Below are positions 17,537-26,564 of a DNA stretch of 63,219 bases, piece after piece (within the stretch, counting starts at the first letter, position 1; every line of letters begins with the position of its first letter). A program made the translations under genes and the position numbers. The notes below the pieces were generated by a model. The model was not told the DNA's origin, did no database searches, and worked only from the letters and a program-made list of their open reading frames with translations. The DNA is from an aff. Roholtiella sp. LEGE 12411 (GTDB lineage: Bacteria; Cyanobacteriota; Cyanobacteriia; Cyanobacteriales; Nostocaceae): assembly GCF_015206995.1 (NCBI RefSeq), contig NZ_JADEXR010000019.1, forward strand, positions 1 to 63,219, in the 5' to 3' direction.

Positions 17537-18967
17537 TTAAGGGTTAGCAGATTTGTCAAACATAGCTTTTTGTTGTAACCAATCTTGACCCACTTGGATA
17601 CTGATATCCGAGCTAATATTGCCAGTACTTTCCACTCGCACCTCCCCAAATCCTAAAGTGTTACGAATTGAGTCGGCGCTGTTGCCATCTCCTTGTTGGG
17701 CGACAATGTGAGTTACCTCTAAAGGTTCGCCCCAAGGCTTAGACACATAGACGTTACGATATCCAGCTTTTTCCAAAGCTCTAATTAATGGTCGGAGATT
17801 AGAGCGATCGCCACCTGTACTATCTTGAATTGCTACTCGTAAAGAAGCTGGATCGGCTATCTGCTGTCCTTGTTCTGATTCCAAACCAAAGTGCTGAGCC
17901 ATAAGTTTGGCAATACCATCTTTGTTTGGCAACCAATAGCTAGCATCATACTCGCCCTTCTCGCTAAAGCTACCTGGCATCAATAACATCTGCATATTGG
18001 AGCGATTTGTTCTTACCCCAAAACCTACTAGCGCCACTAACTCCTCAACCGTCATGTTGGTGTCGATATGTTCTTTGACTACCTCCAGAACTTTAGGCAA
18101 TTGCGCCACAGTAGCTGGGTTGAGAGTCTGATCCATCAAAGCACGCATCACCATTTGTTGGCGCTGAATCCGACCAATATCTCCCAATTCGTCATGGCGA
18201 AAGCGCAGTAATTGCAATACTTGATTGCCGTTGAGATGCTGTTTTCCTGCCTTCAAATTGATATACAGATGCTGAGAATCATCTTGGTACTTCATATCTT
18301 TGGGGACGAACACTGTTACCCCACCTAAAGCATCGATCAGCTTCCCAACTCCTAGAACATTAATTCGGACATAACGATCAATTCCCACTCCACCCAACAG
18401 ATTACTGATAGTTTTAGCAGTCAAAGCTGGCCCACCTTCAACATTGGCGGCGTTAATTTTTTTGATACCATACCCTTCTATTTCTGTACGGGTATCTCTG
18501 GGAATAGAGAGCATGACCACTTTTTTAGTCTCTGGGTCAAATTTTAGCAACAGCATGACATCAGCAAGACCATCAAAGGAGTTTACCTGGGGTAGGTATC
18601 CGAGATTTTGGGTTTCGGTGGGAGGGCTTTGGACATCTGGCGGAAGTACGCTCATCCCCATAACCAAGAGATTGACTGGGCGAGTTAATTCCGAAAATCG
18701 TAGCCCACCTCCAGAGATGCGATCGCTATCAAATACCGCCTCCTCTTGTGGACTTAACTGAGCTTGTTGTAAAGGGGTACTAGTCAAAGACACTGCCAAT
18801 AGCGCCCCTGCTGTTGCTGACACCATTGCAATCCCGCTCATCCCAACCCAAAACCACAGCCAACGTCCGGATCTAGAGTTCTGGGAATTTTTTTTGTTGG
18901 TCTTTGAGGCTCTTCCCGACTGGTTTTCTTCCGCCGAACTTCTTTGAATGGTCACAGACTTCCTCAC
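17537..18967 (-). CDS. LytR-CpsA-Psr (LCP) family protein with LytR_C domain
   Basis: A 476-residue LCP protein. The family transfers glycopolymers from lipid carriers to peptidoglycan or other acceptors outside the plasma membrane. The N-terminus is a basic, Ser-rich cytoplasmic tail followed by one membrane anchor (about 33-57). The LCP domain (about 95-320) contains SIPRDTRTEIEGYGIKKINA, GGVTVFVPKDMKY and FRHDELGDIGRIQRQQ, including the Arg residues that bind the polyprenyl pyrophosphate. A LytR_C-like domain follows (about 375-465). It stands alone and points left. The other surface-polysaccharide genes of the window lie further right, so a shared pathway is only a guess. Confidence 0.88.
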   Translation of the reverse strand: MRKSVTIQRSSAEENQSGRASKTNKKNSQNSRSGRWLWFWVGMSGIAMVSATAGALLAVSLTSTPLQQAQLSPQEEAVFDSDRISGGGLRFSELTRPVNLLVMGMSVLPPDVQSPPTETQNLGYLPQVNSFDGLADVMLLLKFDPETKKVVMLSIPRDTRTEIEGYGIKKINAANVEGGPALTAKTISNLLGGVGIDRYVRINVLGVGKLIDALGGVTVFVPKDMKYQDDSQHLYINLKAGKQHLNGNQVLQLLRFRHDELGDIGRIQRQQMVMRALMDQTLNPATVAQLPKVLEVVKEHIDTNMTVEELVALVGFGVRTNRSNMQMLLMPGSFSEKGEYDASYWLPNKDGIAKLMAQHFGLESEQGQQIADPASLRVAIQDSTGGDRSNLRPLIRALEKAGYRNVYVSKPWGEPLEVTHIVAQQGDGNSADSIRNTLGFGEVRVESTGNISSDISIQVGQDWLQQKAMFDKSANP

Positions 18968-19233
18968 ACTTACTGTTCAAATTCGGTAAATTTGCATACT
19001 AAAAATATGCAGATAAATCAACCCATAATAGCTAACTTTTAATTATTGGTGCTAAGTTTTTCTCTGTTGTTTCAACCAAAACACTTATACCAGCATTTAT
19101 TCTTCTTTTGGGCAAATCTAGAAATGTTTTATTGAAGTATGGCAATAATAAACTGGATTTGACCAGCCATCTGGGAAAATCATGCATAATCTACGAGAAG
19201 ATAAGTAAAAATACTCTTAATTATTCTAATAAA

Positions 19234-19785
19234 TTAAGACAAGTACTTGCTTACCTTATGCTCAGCAAAACTGCTAAACCCCGGTAAGCGCTTAGACTTA
19301 CCTTGTAACAGGCGAATAATCAACCAGACACTCACTAAAAAATAACCAGAGGTGAGAAAGCTATTAAGGATGAATAGACGCAGTGTGAATAAATCTGAAG
19401 TTGCTGCTCCGGTTGCTAACAATAGATATCCCAAGAGCCAAGCCGATGCCAAAGTAATAGACAGACGACTAATGGCAAGTTGTTCCCGACTTCCTTGACG
19501 GCGATAGAGAGTCCACAGGGACGGGAAAAAGCCAATAACTGGAATCAAATACAAAATTAACTGTGCTTTAGAGGTGGCTGCGTCTTCACTGATGATTGGG
19601 TATTGGGGAGCCACTGCGTTTGTGTCGCCCTGCGTCGGAAAGCAAGTGGCGTGATTGGGTACTGGGGAGCCACTACGTTCCTGTCGCCCTGGATCACAAA
19701 GCAAGTGGCGTGATTGGGAAAATTCCTTCCCAGTACCAAGTTCCCAGTCCCCAGTCCCTGTTCCTGTTGGTTCAATATTTTCCAT
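19234..19785 (-). CDS. small membrane protein of unknown function with repeat-inserted N-terminus
   Basis: The conserved-looking part is the C-terminal 130 residues: two to four hydrophobic segments starting at AQLILYLIPVIGFFPSLW and a basic tail. The N-terminal portion from MENIEP on is encoded largely by two tandem 59-bp repeats (19594-19711). It reads as low-complexity sequence and is probably not a folded domain. The ATG at 19785 is used; one at 19884-side positions is also possible. It is divergent from the PerM-family gene at 19895. The function is unknown. Confidence 0.5.
   Translation of the reverse strand: MENIEPTGTGTGDWELGTGKEFSQSRHLLCDPGRQERSGSPVPNHATCFPTQGDTNAVAPQYPIISEDAATSKAQLILYLIPVIGFFPSLWTLYRRQGSREQLAISRLSITLASAWLLGYLLLATGAATSDLFTLRLFILNSFLTSGYFLVSVWLIIRLLQGKSKRLPGFSSFAEHKVSKYLS
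19594..19711. repeat. 59-bp tandem repeat, two copies, inside a coding frame
   Basis: Unit 1 spans 19594-19652 and unit 2 spans 19653-19711. A third GATTGGG start follows at 19712. Both contain GAGCCACT.CGTT, TGTCGCCCTG and AAGCAAGTGGCGT. Since 59 is not a multiple of three, the two units are read in different frames of the membrane-protein gene. Confidence 0.85.
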
Positions 19786-19894
19786 TTGGTTTAGTGTAAC
19801 TCCTAAACTAGAAGGATGAAAGACACTCATGTAGTTAGAGATAATAAGCTTTAAAGAAGGATTCAATTTAGTTCTATCCCGCAATCAGCTCAAA

Positions 19895-21070
19895 ATGCAG
19901 ACACGCAAGCTTCTCGACTGGTGGCAAACACTCACACCAATAGCGCGAATCGGGGCGATCGCTTTGTTCGCTCCGTTGCTAGTTCTCAACAGTTGGGCAA
20001 TTTCGGCAATTTTTAATTACTTCCATTCGCTGATAGTCATTTTAGTCGGAGCCTCAGTACTAGCATTTTTGCTCAACTACCCCGTAAGCTGGATGGAGCA
20101 TCACGGTGCTAGGCGAGAGCAAGTTGCCATCTTAGTCTTTCTGTTGGCTTTATCGATTTTATTGGCTTTGGGTGTTACCCTCTTTCCGTTAGCCCTAACT
20201 CAAGCTGAGCAACTGGTGGCGCGCTTACCGGAGTTGATTGACTCTGGACGCTCTCAGTTAATGTTATTAAACGAGAAAGCTGAGATTTTTGGTTTACCGA
20301 TTAACCTTGATGCCTTGGTAGTGCAAATTAATGATCGCGTCAAGGGACAATTGCAAGCGATCGCTGGACAAGTATTAAATTTAGCTGTAGTTACAGTCAC
20401 TAGCCTGCTGGATTTTCTCTTGACAATGGTTTTGACTTTCTATCTTTTACAGCATGGAGATGAACTCTGGGAGAGTTTAGTAGAATGGCTACCTACTAAA
20501 TTCCGAGATCCTTTCTCTCGAACAGTGCGCCTGAGCTTTCAAAATTTCTTCATCACTCAGCTGATTTTATCTACCTGTATGGCATCAGCCCTGATTCCGA
20601 CATTTTTGTGGTTGAAAGTGCCATTTGGTCTGCTGTTTGGCTTAACTATTGGCATCATGGCTCTTGTTCCCTTTGGTGGTTCTGTGGGTATCGCCTTGAC
20701 TACTTTGTTGGTGGCACTGCAAGATTTTTCAATGGGAGTGAGGGTGTTGGTGGCAGCAGTAATTGTACAGCAAATTCTCGAAAACTTAATTGCTCCCCGT
20801 ATTTTAGGTAGTTTTACTGGTTTGAACCCTGTTTGGATACTGATTTCGGTCTTGACAGGAGCAAGAATTGGTGGACTTTTGGGTGTAATTGTAGCAGTAC
20901 CCACAGCTGTTGTGATTAAGACTGCTTTAAGCGCTCTACGTCCTGAACCGTTAGCCAGCGAGATGGACAACAACCCCACTGGGGAGATAGCTGCACCCGT
21001 TCCAGCAGTGGAATCCTCAAAAGGTGATGCCAAAAATTCTCTGAGCGTTTCTGAAGCTACGTTACCTTAA
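19895..21070 (+). CDS. AI-2E family transporter (PerM/UPF0118-like permease)
   Basis: A 391-residue polytopic membrane protein. It has an N-terminal pair of hydrophobic segments, a soluble middle part (about 115-155) and a C-terminal group of helices with the family-typical GLNPVWILISVLTGARIGG and GVIVAVPTAVVIK. Families of this type export small molecules or ions (AI-2 in one member, Na+/H+ in others); the substrate here is unknown. The last 50 residues form a hydrophilic tail (DNNPTGEIAAPVPAVESS). Confidence 0.85.
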   Translation: MQTRKLLDWWQTLTPIARIGAIALFAPLLVLNSWAISAIFNYFHSLIVILVGASVLAFLLNYPVSWMEHHGARREQVAILVFLLALSILLALGVTLFPLALTQAEQLVARLPELIDSGRSQLMLLNEKAEIFGLPINLDALVVQINDRVKGQLQAIAGQVLNLAVVTVTSLLDFLLTMVLTFYLLQHGDELWESLVEWLPTKFRDPFSRTVRLSFQNFFITQLILSTCMASALIPTFLWLKVPFGLLFGLTIGIMALVPFGGSVGIALTTLLVALQDFSMGVRVLVAAVIVQQILENLIAPRILGSFTGLNPVWILISVLTGARIGGLLGVIVAVPTAVVIKTALSALRPEPLASEMDNNPTGEIAAPVPAVESSKGDAKNSLSVSEATLP

Positions 21071-21100
21071 GATGCAATTTAAAATGAAGGAATTTTGACT

Positions 21101-22432
21101 TTATGACTGCGGCTCGACAATTGAACCCATAAACAAAATGTTCCCTGTTTGATTATCCCTAATGGCACAGAAGAAGGGACGGTCAACGATCATTTTAAAT
21201 GGTTCTGGTTGCTGTCTCAAAGATACTGCCTCTATTGCCGCTGATGTGGCCGCGGTAGCTTCGGTGCCTTCTTCATTTACCTCAACAAAAGTTTTATGCT
21301 TAACCTGGCTGAGAGCAAAATTTTTGCCCATGCCAGAAAAGTTGGCTTTACTACTGAAAGCTTCCTCCATACCTAAAGCTTTCAGCGCATCGTTGAGTGT
21401 AACATTGTAGTCCGTTTTAAAACGAGGCAAGCGAATAAACCCTTGCTGTTTGCTGAACTGAGTCATCCATTTTTCCCAGTTCTCAACATTCAAGGTTCGA
21501 TAGAAAGTTGTGAGGTCAGAGTTTTGTTTAGGCAGAAAGATATAAAAGCTGACCTTACCAACTTTACCATAAGGTAAACTAACTGCCTGAAATTGTTGGT
21601 TTTCATAGTATCTATAGTCACCCGTCTGAGACATCATTGGGTGTTTCTTTTGCTTTTCTGATGTCAAGTGAAAGGGGTATTGAGTAGTTTGACTTTTATC
21701 AAATTCTCTGCTCCAGTTTCCTTTGAAATAGATGGCATTAATCAGAAATAGTACTTGGTCTGGCTCAATTGTTTCTACAATCTTGCTGATTTTTCCGCGT
21801 GTATTTTCATTGATCCAGTTATTGATAGTACTAGTTGCAGTGGCGTCTTTAAAGTTTAAATTGCTTACTTTTGCTTGATAAAAATGCTGAATTACTTGGA
21901 GAAAATCTGGCTGGAAACTAGCATCTTTATTTGCCCAAAGCGAGTTAGCAATAGTCAGTTGCACTTTCATATCCGGGTTTTCTAGAAGCTTTTTTGATGC
22001 TGCGTAATAAGAGTTGATTTCTTGCAAATTCATCCCCTGTAATTCCAGAGTTTTTGCCATTGCTTGTTGAGTCGAGCCGCTAGCACCATTGTAGGTCATA
22101 GCCAGAGCGATCGCTACACTCGTAGGTGAGATAAAAACATTCTTTTCAGAACTATCGTTTTTCTGAACTTCTGAAAACAGTTTGAAGCCAAACTTATTGT
22201 TAGCATCAACAATTTTGGTATCAGAATTGAGTATTTTTTTTGGTAATGGGGATTCGGGCTGAGGTGAACCAGATTGAGCAAGCGCACTCGTACTATTATT
22301 GACTTGAGAGCATCCTAATACACCGAATAAGACAACACTTGCGGCTGCTAAAACGTAACGTCTTCCCAGACTCACACCGTAACGTCTTTGTAAAAAATTG
22401 TCTTTCATACCACTAAATTTTTGCCGATTCAT
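21101..22432 (-). CDS. serpin family serine protease inhibitor, probable lipoprotein
   Basis: A 443-residue serpin. The ATG at 22432 is chosen for its ribosome binding site AAGGTGG; an ATG at 22408 is possible. An N-terminal hydrophobic stretch ends in VLFGVLGC, a plausible lipobox, so the protein may be anchored outside the plasma membrane. The serpin core has SPTSVAIALAMTYNGASG, NAIYFKGNW and RPFFCAIRDNQTGNILFMG. The hinge of the reactive loop (EEGTEATAAT near residue 385) has the small residues needed for inhibitory insertion. Counting from the P15 Gly puts P1-P1' at Val-Ser, which predicts elastase- or subtilisin-like targets. The gene directly upstream, on the same strand, is a subtilase. 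Confidence 0.9.
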   Translation of the reverse strand: MNRQKFSGMKDNFLQRRYGVSLGRRYVLAAASVVLFGVLGCSQVNNSTSALAQSGSPQPESPLPKKILNSDTKIVDANNKFGFKLFSEVQKNDSSEKNVFISPTSVAIALAMTYNGASGSTQQAMAKTLELQGMNLQEINSYYAASKKLLENPDMKVQLTIANSLWANKDASFQPDFLQVIQHFYQAKVSNLNFKDATATSTINNWINENTRGKISKIVETIEPDQVLFLINAIYFKGNWSREFDKSQTTQYPFHLTSEKQKKHPMMSQTGDYRYYENQQFQAVSLPYGKVGKVSFYIFLPKQNSDLTTFYRTLNVENWEKWMTQFSKQQGFIRLPRFKTDYNVTLNDALKALGMEEAFSSKANFSGMGKNFALSQVKHKTFVEVNEEGTEATAATSAAIEAVSLRQQPEPFKMIVDRPFFCAIRDNQTGNILFMGSIVEPQS

Positions 22433-22649
22433 TCTACCACCTTGCTTGCCAAAGATTTTGGAGCTGCTACTCAACATTGACGCTAATTATGCATCAATTG
22501 TTAACTATTGCATTCGCCGTGATAGAAAGACTGGACTGTTACAGTTTCTGTAACGGTAGTTTTAGTTACATTTGGCGTCAAAGCTGAGCTTTTCGATGAT
22601 TCAGCTTTCCGTAATTCTGGCAGATAATTATACTAATTCGTAATTAAGA

Positions 22650-22682
22650 TATAGGGTTCTTATTTGATCTTTGAAATATAAA
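22650..22682. repeat. end fragment of the MITE-like repeat
   Basis: TATAGGGTTCTTATTTGATC followed by TTTGAAATA matches the terminal sequence of the elements at 10595 and 27470. Only the end is present, in the gap between the serpin and subtilase genes. Confidence 0.5.
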
Positions 22683-22735
22683 TAGGGTGGGCATTGCACC
22701 ACACCCTAATTTCGGTGACAGGATATTAATGCTGC

Positions 22736-24331
22736 TTAATTAACAGGTACGCTCCACCAGGCTAAAGCATAAGGCTGAGTTGCTTCGTTAAGCTTTTGGC
22801 GAAAATGGACGCGAATTTTGTAATTGCCAGTTGCAGGAACAGGACAAAAAATATGTTCTACACTATCGATTGGACTGATGGACGAGCAAACAGCACCAGC
22901 ATCGGTATTTTTGGCATCAGCTTTTACTAAGTAAAGGTCGAGGTTATTCAAACCGCGATCGCGAAAATTCTCTCCCACATCAAACTGTTGGTTGTTATTG
23001 CGATCGTTTAGCTCCACCAAACGATCCCAACTTAGGCTAATCGCAATAAAACTCCCCTGCTTTAAAGGTTTTGCTAACACATAATCAGCAGACGCTCCAA
23101 CATCAACTGTGCGATAATTCCAACCAATGGGAGGTACTGTAGCTGATGGTTGCCATTGACCAGCGCTAAGTTGCTGATAAGCGCGAAATGCATTCAAATG
23201 ACCCGCTCCCATTTGGGCATCCAAAGGAATTTTGGGGTCTTTGTAAGCATCAGAAGCTACCCAGTCTTGATTTTGCTTGTCAATTAATGTTCGGCTCATT
23301 CCCAGTCGTAAGCCATCGCCGCTATCTTGGATCTTGTCTGCTGAATTGAGCAATACAGCTTTCATCACTTGATGACGCCGAGCATCGATGCTCCAATTGG
23401 GTTGTTTTGTCCGCATCTGTCTATCACTAAGTTCCTGCAATAAGGCAACAGTAGCTGTAACTTGAGGTGCAGCAAAACTTGTACCCGTGACCTTGTTCAA
23501 TTTGCCATCTGGATTGAGCAAAGCAATGTTATTACCTGGCGCAACTAAACTGACAGCACGCCGCCCATCAAGATTAAACTCTTTTCCCGCTAGGCGACCG
23601 CTCACTCCTTGGTTAGTACCCGCCAGATTGGAAACGTCTACTTTATTAAAAATCCCTCCCCTGCGGGATGAAAAAGCCACGTTCATTCCATTAAAATTAT
23701 CTGTAGGAATAGGAATACCCCCTTTGCCCTGATTGCCAGCGATCGCATACAAGACATCATGAACGCGACCAGACCAGTCAACACATAGCGTTAGTAAAGC
23801 TTTGCCATCTAAAACAGCCTCCGGTCGTGGATCACGATTTAAGGGTTCACCAAAACTGAAGTTAATGGCGCGGACATCACCGCTATTTTGTAGAGCTATA
23901 TGCTGCGCCGATAAGCACTCTTCTGGCTGACCCATGTTTTTAGTAGAACCCACCGCAGATGAATACAGTCGTGCTCCTGGTGCAACCCCTGGCAAAGCTT
24001 TGTCTTGGCTCACCATGACACCAGCGACATTGTAAGCATGGGGGTCAACACCGCTATTGGACTTAGCTGGCCCATTGCGTGAGAACACCGCAGCTAGGGA
24101 TATAGCACGATTTTTAGATACTGCTTTATCCCACCCAAACATTCCCGGACGCCCAATTTCTACCTGACCAATCGCAATCTTGCGACCGATTAAATTGTAA
24201 GGAGGTTGGTGTAACTTCAGAGCATCAATACCATTGGTTCCCAGAGAATTTTCTAAAGCTGAAGCCAGTACAGGCACACTCAGACAAGAAGCACTCAATC
24301 CCCAAATCATCCAAGTTAGTTTTTTAGTCAT
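22736..24331 (-). CDS. S8 family (subtilisin-like) serine peptidase, altered Asp site
   Basis: A 531-residue secreted subtilase-like protein with an N-terminal signal peptide (cleavage near ALASALENS). The His motif DPHAYNVAG is near 98, the oxyanion Asn in AIAGNQG near 198 and the Ser motif GTSFAAP near 281. Where the catalytic Asp is expected (VIDSG-like), the sequence reads IGQVEIG near 54, so Asp is replaced by Gln or Glu depending on alignment. The last 150 residues form a beta-rich domain with Asn/Asp-rich calcium-like motifs (DRNNNQQFDVGE), like P-domain or PPC-type tails. The serpin gene lies 304 bp downstream on the same strand. Confidence 0.85.
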   Translation of the reverse strand: MTKKLTWMIWGLSASCLSVPVLASALENSLGTNGIDALKLHQPPYNLIGRKIAIGQVEIGRPGMFGWDKAVSKNRAISLAAVFSRNGPAKSNSGVDPHAYNVAGVMVSQDKALPGVAPGARLYSSAVGSTKNMGQPEECLSAQHIALQNSGDVRAINFSFGEPLNRDPRPEAVLDGKALLTLCVDWSGRVHDVLYAIAGNQGKGGIPIPTDNFNGMNVAFSSRRGGIFNKVDVSNLAGTNQGVSGRLAGKEFNLDGRRAVSLVAPGNNIALLNPDGKLNKVTGTSFAAPQVTATVALLQELSDRQMRTKQPNWSIDARRHQVMKAVLLNSADKIQDSGDGLRLGMSRTLIDKQNQDWVASDAYKDPKIPLDAQMGAGHLNAFRAYQQLSAGQWQPSATVPPIGWNYRTVDVGASADYVLAKPLKQGSFIAISLSWDRLVELNDRNNNQQFDVGENFRDRGLNNLDLYLVKADAKNTDAGAVCSSISPIDSVEHIFCPVPATGNYKIRVHFRQKLNEATQPYALAWWSVPVN

Positions 24332-24541
24332 AGTCAAAAGTCAAAGGTCAAAAGCCAACAGTCAACAGTCAACAATCAAGATTCAGTATTTATTCCCTTT
24401 ATCCTCCTTGTCCTCCACTCCCCCACTCCTCTTTTCCCACTTTTATAATCTTTGCGAAATAGGCGGGATCAAAGCTATGAGCACTTGCTCAATCTTTTGT
24501 TACAATGCTTACAGACGAGGACGCTTGAAAACCCACCAGCC

Positions 24542-25249
24542 ATGACCCAAAACCTATCTAAAAAGCCCATTGTGATTGCTCCATCTATCCTATCAGCCGA
24601 TTTTAGTCGTCTGGGGGACGAAGTTCGCGCCATAGACGCAGCTGGAGCAGATTGGATTCATGTTGATGTAATGGACGGTCGTTTTGTACCTAATATTACG
24701 ATAGGCCCTCTGGTTGTGGAGGCGATTCGTCCAGTTACAACCAAGCCACTGGATGTCCACTTGATGATTGTGGAGCCAGAAAAGTATGTTGAAGGCTTTG
24801 CTAAGGCTGGTGCTGATATTATCTCCGTACATTGCGAGCATAATGCTTCGCCGCACCTGCACCGCACCCTAGGGCAAATCAAAGAGCTTGGTAAGAAGGC
24901 AGGAGTTGTACTTAACCCTGGTAGCCCTCTAGAGCTAATTGAATACGTTTTGGAACTGTGCGATTTAGTGCTGATTATGAGCGTCAACCCCGGCTTTGGC
25001 GGTCAAAGCTTTATTCCGACTGTGTTACCCAAAATCCGCAAGCTCCGTCAGATGTGCGATGAACGCGGTCTTGACCCCTGGATTGAAGTGGATGGCGGAT
25101 TAAAGGCAAATAATACCTGGCAAGTTTTGGAAGCAGGAGCCAATGCTGTTGTTGCTGGTTCAGCCGTATTTAATGCTAAGGATTATGGTGAAGCAATTAC
25201 AGCCATTCGCAACAGCAAGCGTCCTACCCCAGAATTAGCAAAAGTTTAG
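24542..25249 (+). CDS. rpe: ribulose-phosphate 3-epimerase
   Basis: Interconverts ribulose-5-phosphate and xylulose-5-phosphate in the Calvin and pentose phosphate cycles. The 235-residue TIM barrel has the family motifs [56 protein letters not shown] and EVDGGL. The metal-binding His, Asp, His and Asp residues are present. I start at ATG 24542, where the conserved sequence begins; the frame is open further upstream but not conserved. A perfect-stem terminator follows. Confidence 0.95.
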   Translation: MTQNLSKKPIVIAPSILSADFSRLGDEVRAIDAAGADWIHVDVMDGRFVPNITIGPLVVEAIRPVTTKPLDVHLMIVEPEKYVEGFAKAGADIISVHCEHNASPHLHRTLGQIKELGKKAGVVLNPGSPLELIEYVLELCDLVLIMSVNPGFGGQSFIPTVLPKIRKLRQMCDERGLDPWIEVDGGLKANNTWQVLEAGANAVVAGSAVFNAKDYGEAITAIRNSKRPTPELAKV

Positions 25250-25281
25250 TCCCGTTTTTGGATTAAACAAACACCATAAAT

Positions 25282-25322
25282 AAAAGTAGGGCGGGCAAAT
25301 AAATTGCCCGCCCTACTTTTTT
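25282..25322 (+). terminator. strong rho-independent terminator after rpe
   Basis: A perfect 17-bp stem, 25282-25298 with 25304-25320, and a 5-nt loop, followed by T residues. Confidence 0.9.
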
Positions 25323-25489
25323 ACCGTTGTCTAACTTTACTATGCAATACTTGTCGGTTCAGGAGAAAAAGGGAAAAAGAAAAGGGTAAATAAAAAATCT
25401 TTAAGCCCTTTAAGCCTTACCATTTAAGCTTTTCCCCAAACTAAATTACGAGTTGAAAATGCTTAAGCGAGTGGTATTAACTTTCTATG

Positions 25490-26212
25490 TTACCTACTTG
25501 TTCTCGCCCATCTGGTTCCCTTCCAAATACTAAAAAATAAAGCTCCAGAAACCAAAGCTCCAAGGTTCCATTTAACAGAACTCTTGAGTAAGTTCAGCTT
25601 TTGAGTAGACTGGGTGGTTTGTGCTTGATTTTTGATTTGCGTCTTAGCTTTAGAGACTTCTGATAAAATTTGACTTTTTATTTCATCAGGGTTTTTGCCA
25701 TCTGCGGAGCGACCTTGGCTCCTTAAAAAATTATCTATCTGTTGAGGTGTAGCTGCACTCAGTCGCTTCTCTACCTGTTCAGCCTGAGATATTTGTTGCT
25801 TAGATAGATTGTTGATTTGAGCAGCACTTTGATTACTAAGACGGACTGTGTTGCCAATTCCCAAAGGAATTAGTAAGAAGAAAAATACCGCAACCAATAA
25901 AGTTAACCAAGATAAGAGCTTCACAATCACGAATTCCCATTTAGCTCGTGAATGTAGCTCTCCATAAAGCACGAACACCAAGCCAATTAAAGGTACAGGT
26001 ACCCGCTCAACCAGTGCGCCAAAGGTTTGAAATTCCCAAGCAGGATTCATAAACTTTGGCGGAACAAACATCTCAACGATGTCAAAAAAGGCTAATACTA
26101 ATAGACCGTAGCCTAGTATTCGCAAAAGGGTAATTGAGGCTATTTGGCTGAAAGCAAACTCTTGTAATTCTTGTACTAAAGGAATGAACTTTTCACTATT
26201 TGATTTAGTCAT
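25490..26212 (-). CDS. HpsJ family membrane protein
   Basis: A 240-residue protein with about three N-terminal membrane segments (about 22-42, 63-83, 95-120), then a coiled, Gln/Lys-rich region (about 125-205) and one more hydrophobic segment near the C-terminus. The pattern (LRILGYGLLVLAFFDIVEMFVPP at the start, then a long soluble helical part) matches HpsJ-type proteins, which in Nostoc are linked to hormogonium polysaccharide secretion. The ATG at 26212 is used because it begins the conserved part. It is the last gene of the leftward cyanoexosortase A group. Confidence 0.75.
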   Translation of the reverse strand: MTKSNSEKFIPLVQELQEFAFSQIASITLLRILGYGLLVLAFFDIVEMFVPPKFMNPAWEFQTFGALVERVPVPLIGLVFVLYGELHSRAKWEFVIVKLLSWLTLLVAVFFFLLIPLGIGNTVRLSNQSAAQINNLSKQQISQAEQVEKRLSAATPQQIDNFLRSQGRSADGKNPDEIKSQILSEVSKAKTQIKNQAQTTQSTQKLNLLKSSVKWNLGALVSGALFFSIWKGTRWARTSR

Positions 26213-26307
26213 GTTTTTAGCAAAATAGAAAAAAGATTGAGATTGGCATGACTTCAAGACTTCCAAAATCAGGATTGCCTCTATTCATTCCAATAAAAAT
26301 AGGCATT

Positions 26308-26559
26308 TTATGACCATTTGCGATTATACAAATTCGTTATATCTCCTTTTAAAGAAGAGAGTTGATAAAGGGTGTGAGGAAAACTATAACTTGGAAGTTG
26401 GTATTCTTCCGAAAATGAAATAATATCAGCTTTAACTCTAGATTCTTCTGGTTTGGGCTTGTCTGTAGTTTTTGTTAGAAATACCTTCACAAAAACTAAT
26501 AGTACACTACCTAAAGTTAAAGCTAAAAGTAGAATACGCAATTTTTTCCACTGAGTCAT
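26308..26559 (-). CDS. cyanoexosortase A system-associated protein, short or truncated
   Basis: An 83-residue protein with one N-terminal membrane anchor (KKLRILLLALTLGSVLLVFV) followed by a polar stretch that ends abruptly. Its position, 5 bp after the cyanoexosortase A gene, and its anchor fit the accessory protein of that system, which as I recall is roughly 200 residues long. The C-terminal part appears to be missing, and the 95 bp to the next gene is too short to hold it. It may therefore be a deletion remnant or a reduced but working form. Confidence 0.55.
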   Translation of the reverse strand: MTQWKKLRILLLALTLGSVLLVFVKVFLTKTTDKPKPEESRVKADIISFSEEYQLPSYSFPHTLYQLSSLKGDITNLYNRKWS

Positions 26560-26564
26560 CGCTT

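Noticed and set aside
19557-19775. 72-codon leftward frame in the 59-bp repeats
   Set aside because: It is an alternative frame of the same tandem repeat within the membrane-protein gene.
24452-24541. N-terminal extension of rpe
   Set aside because: The 30 upstream codons are not conserved in character, and the family starts at the ATG at 24542.
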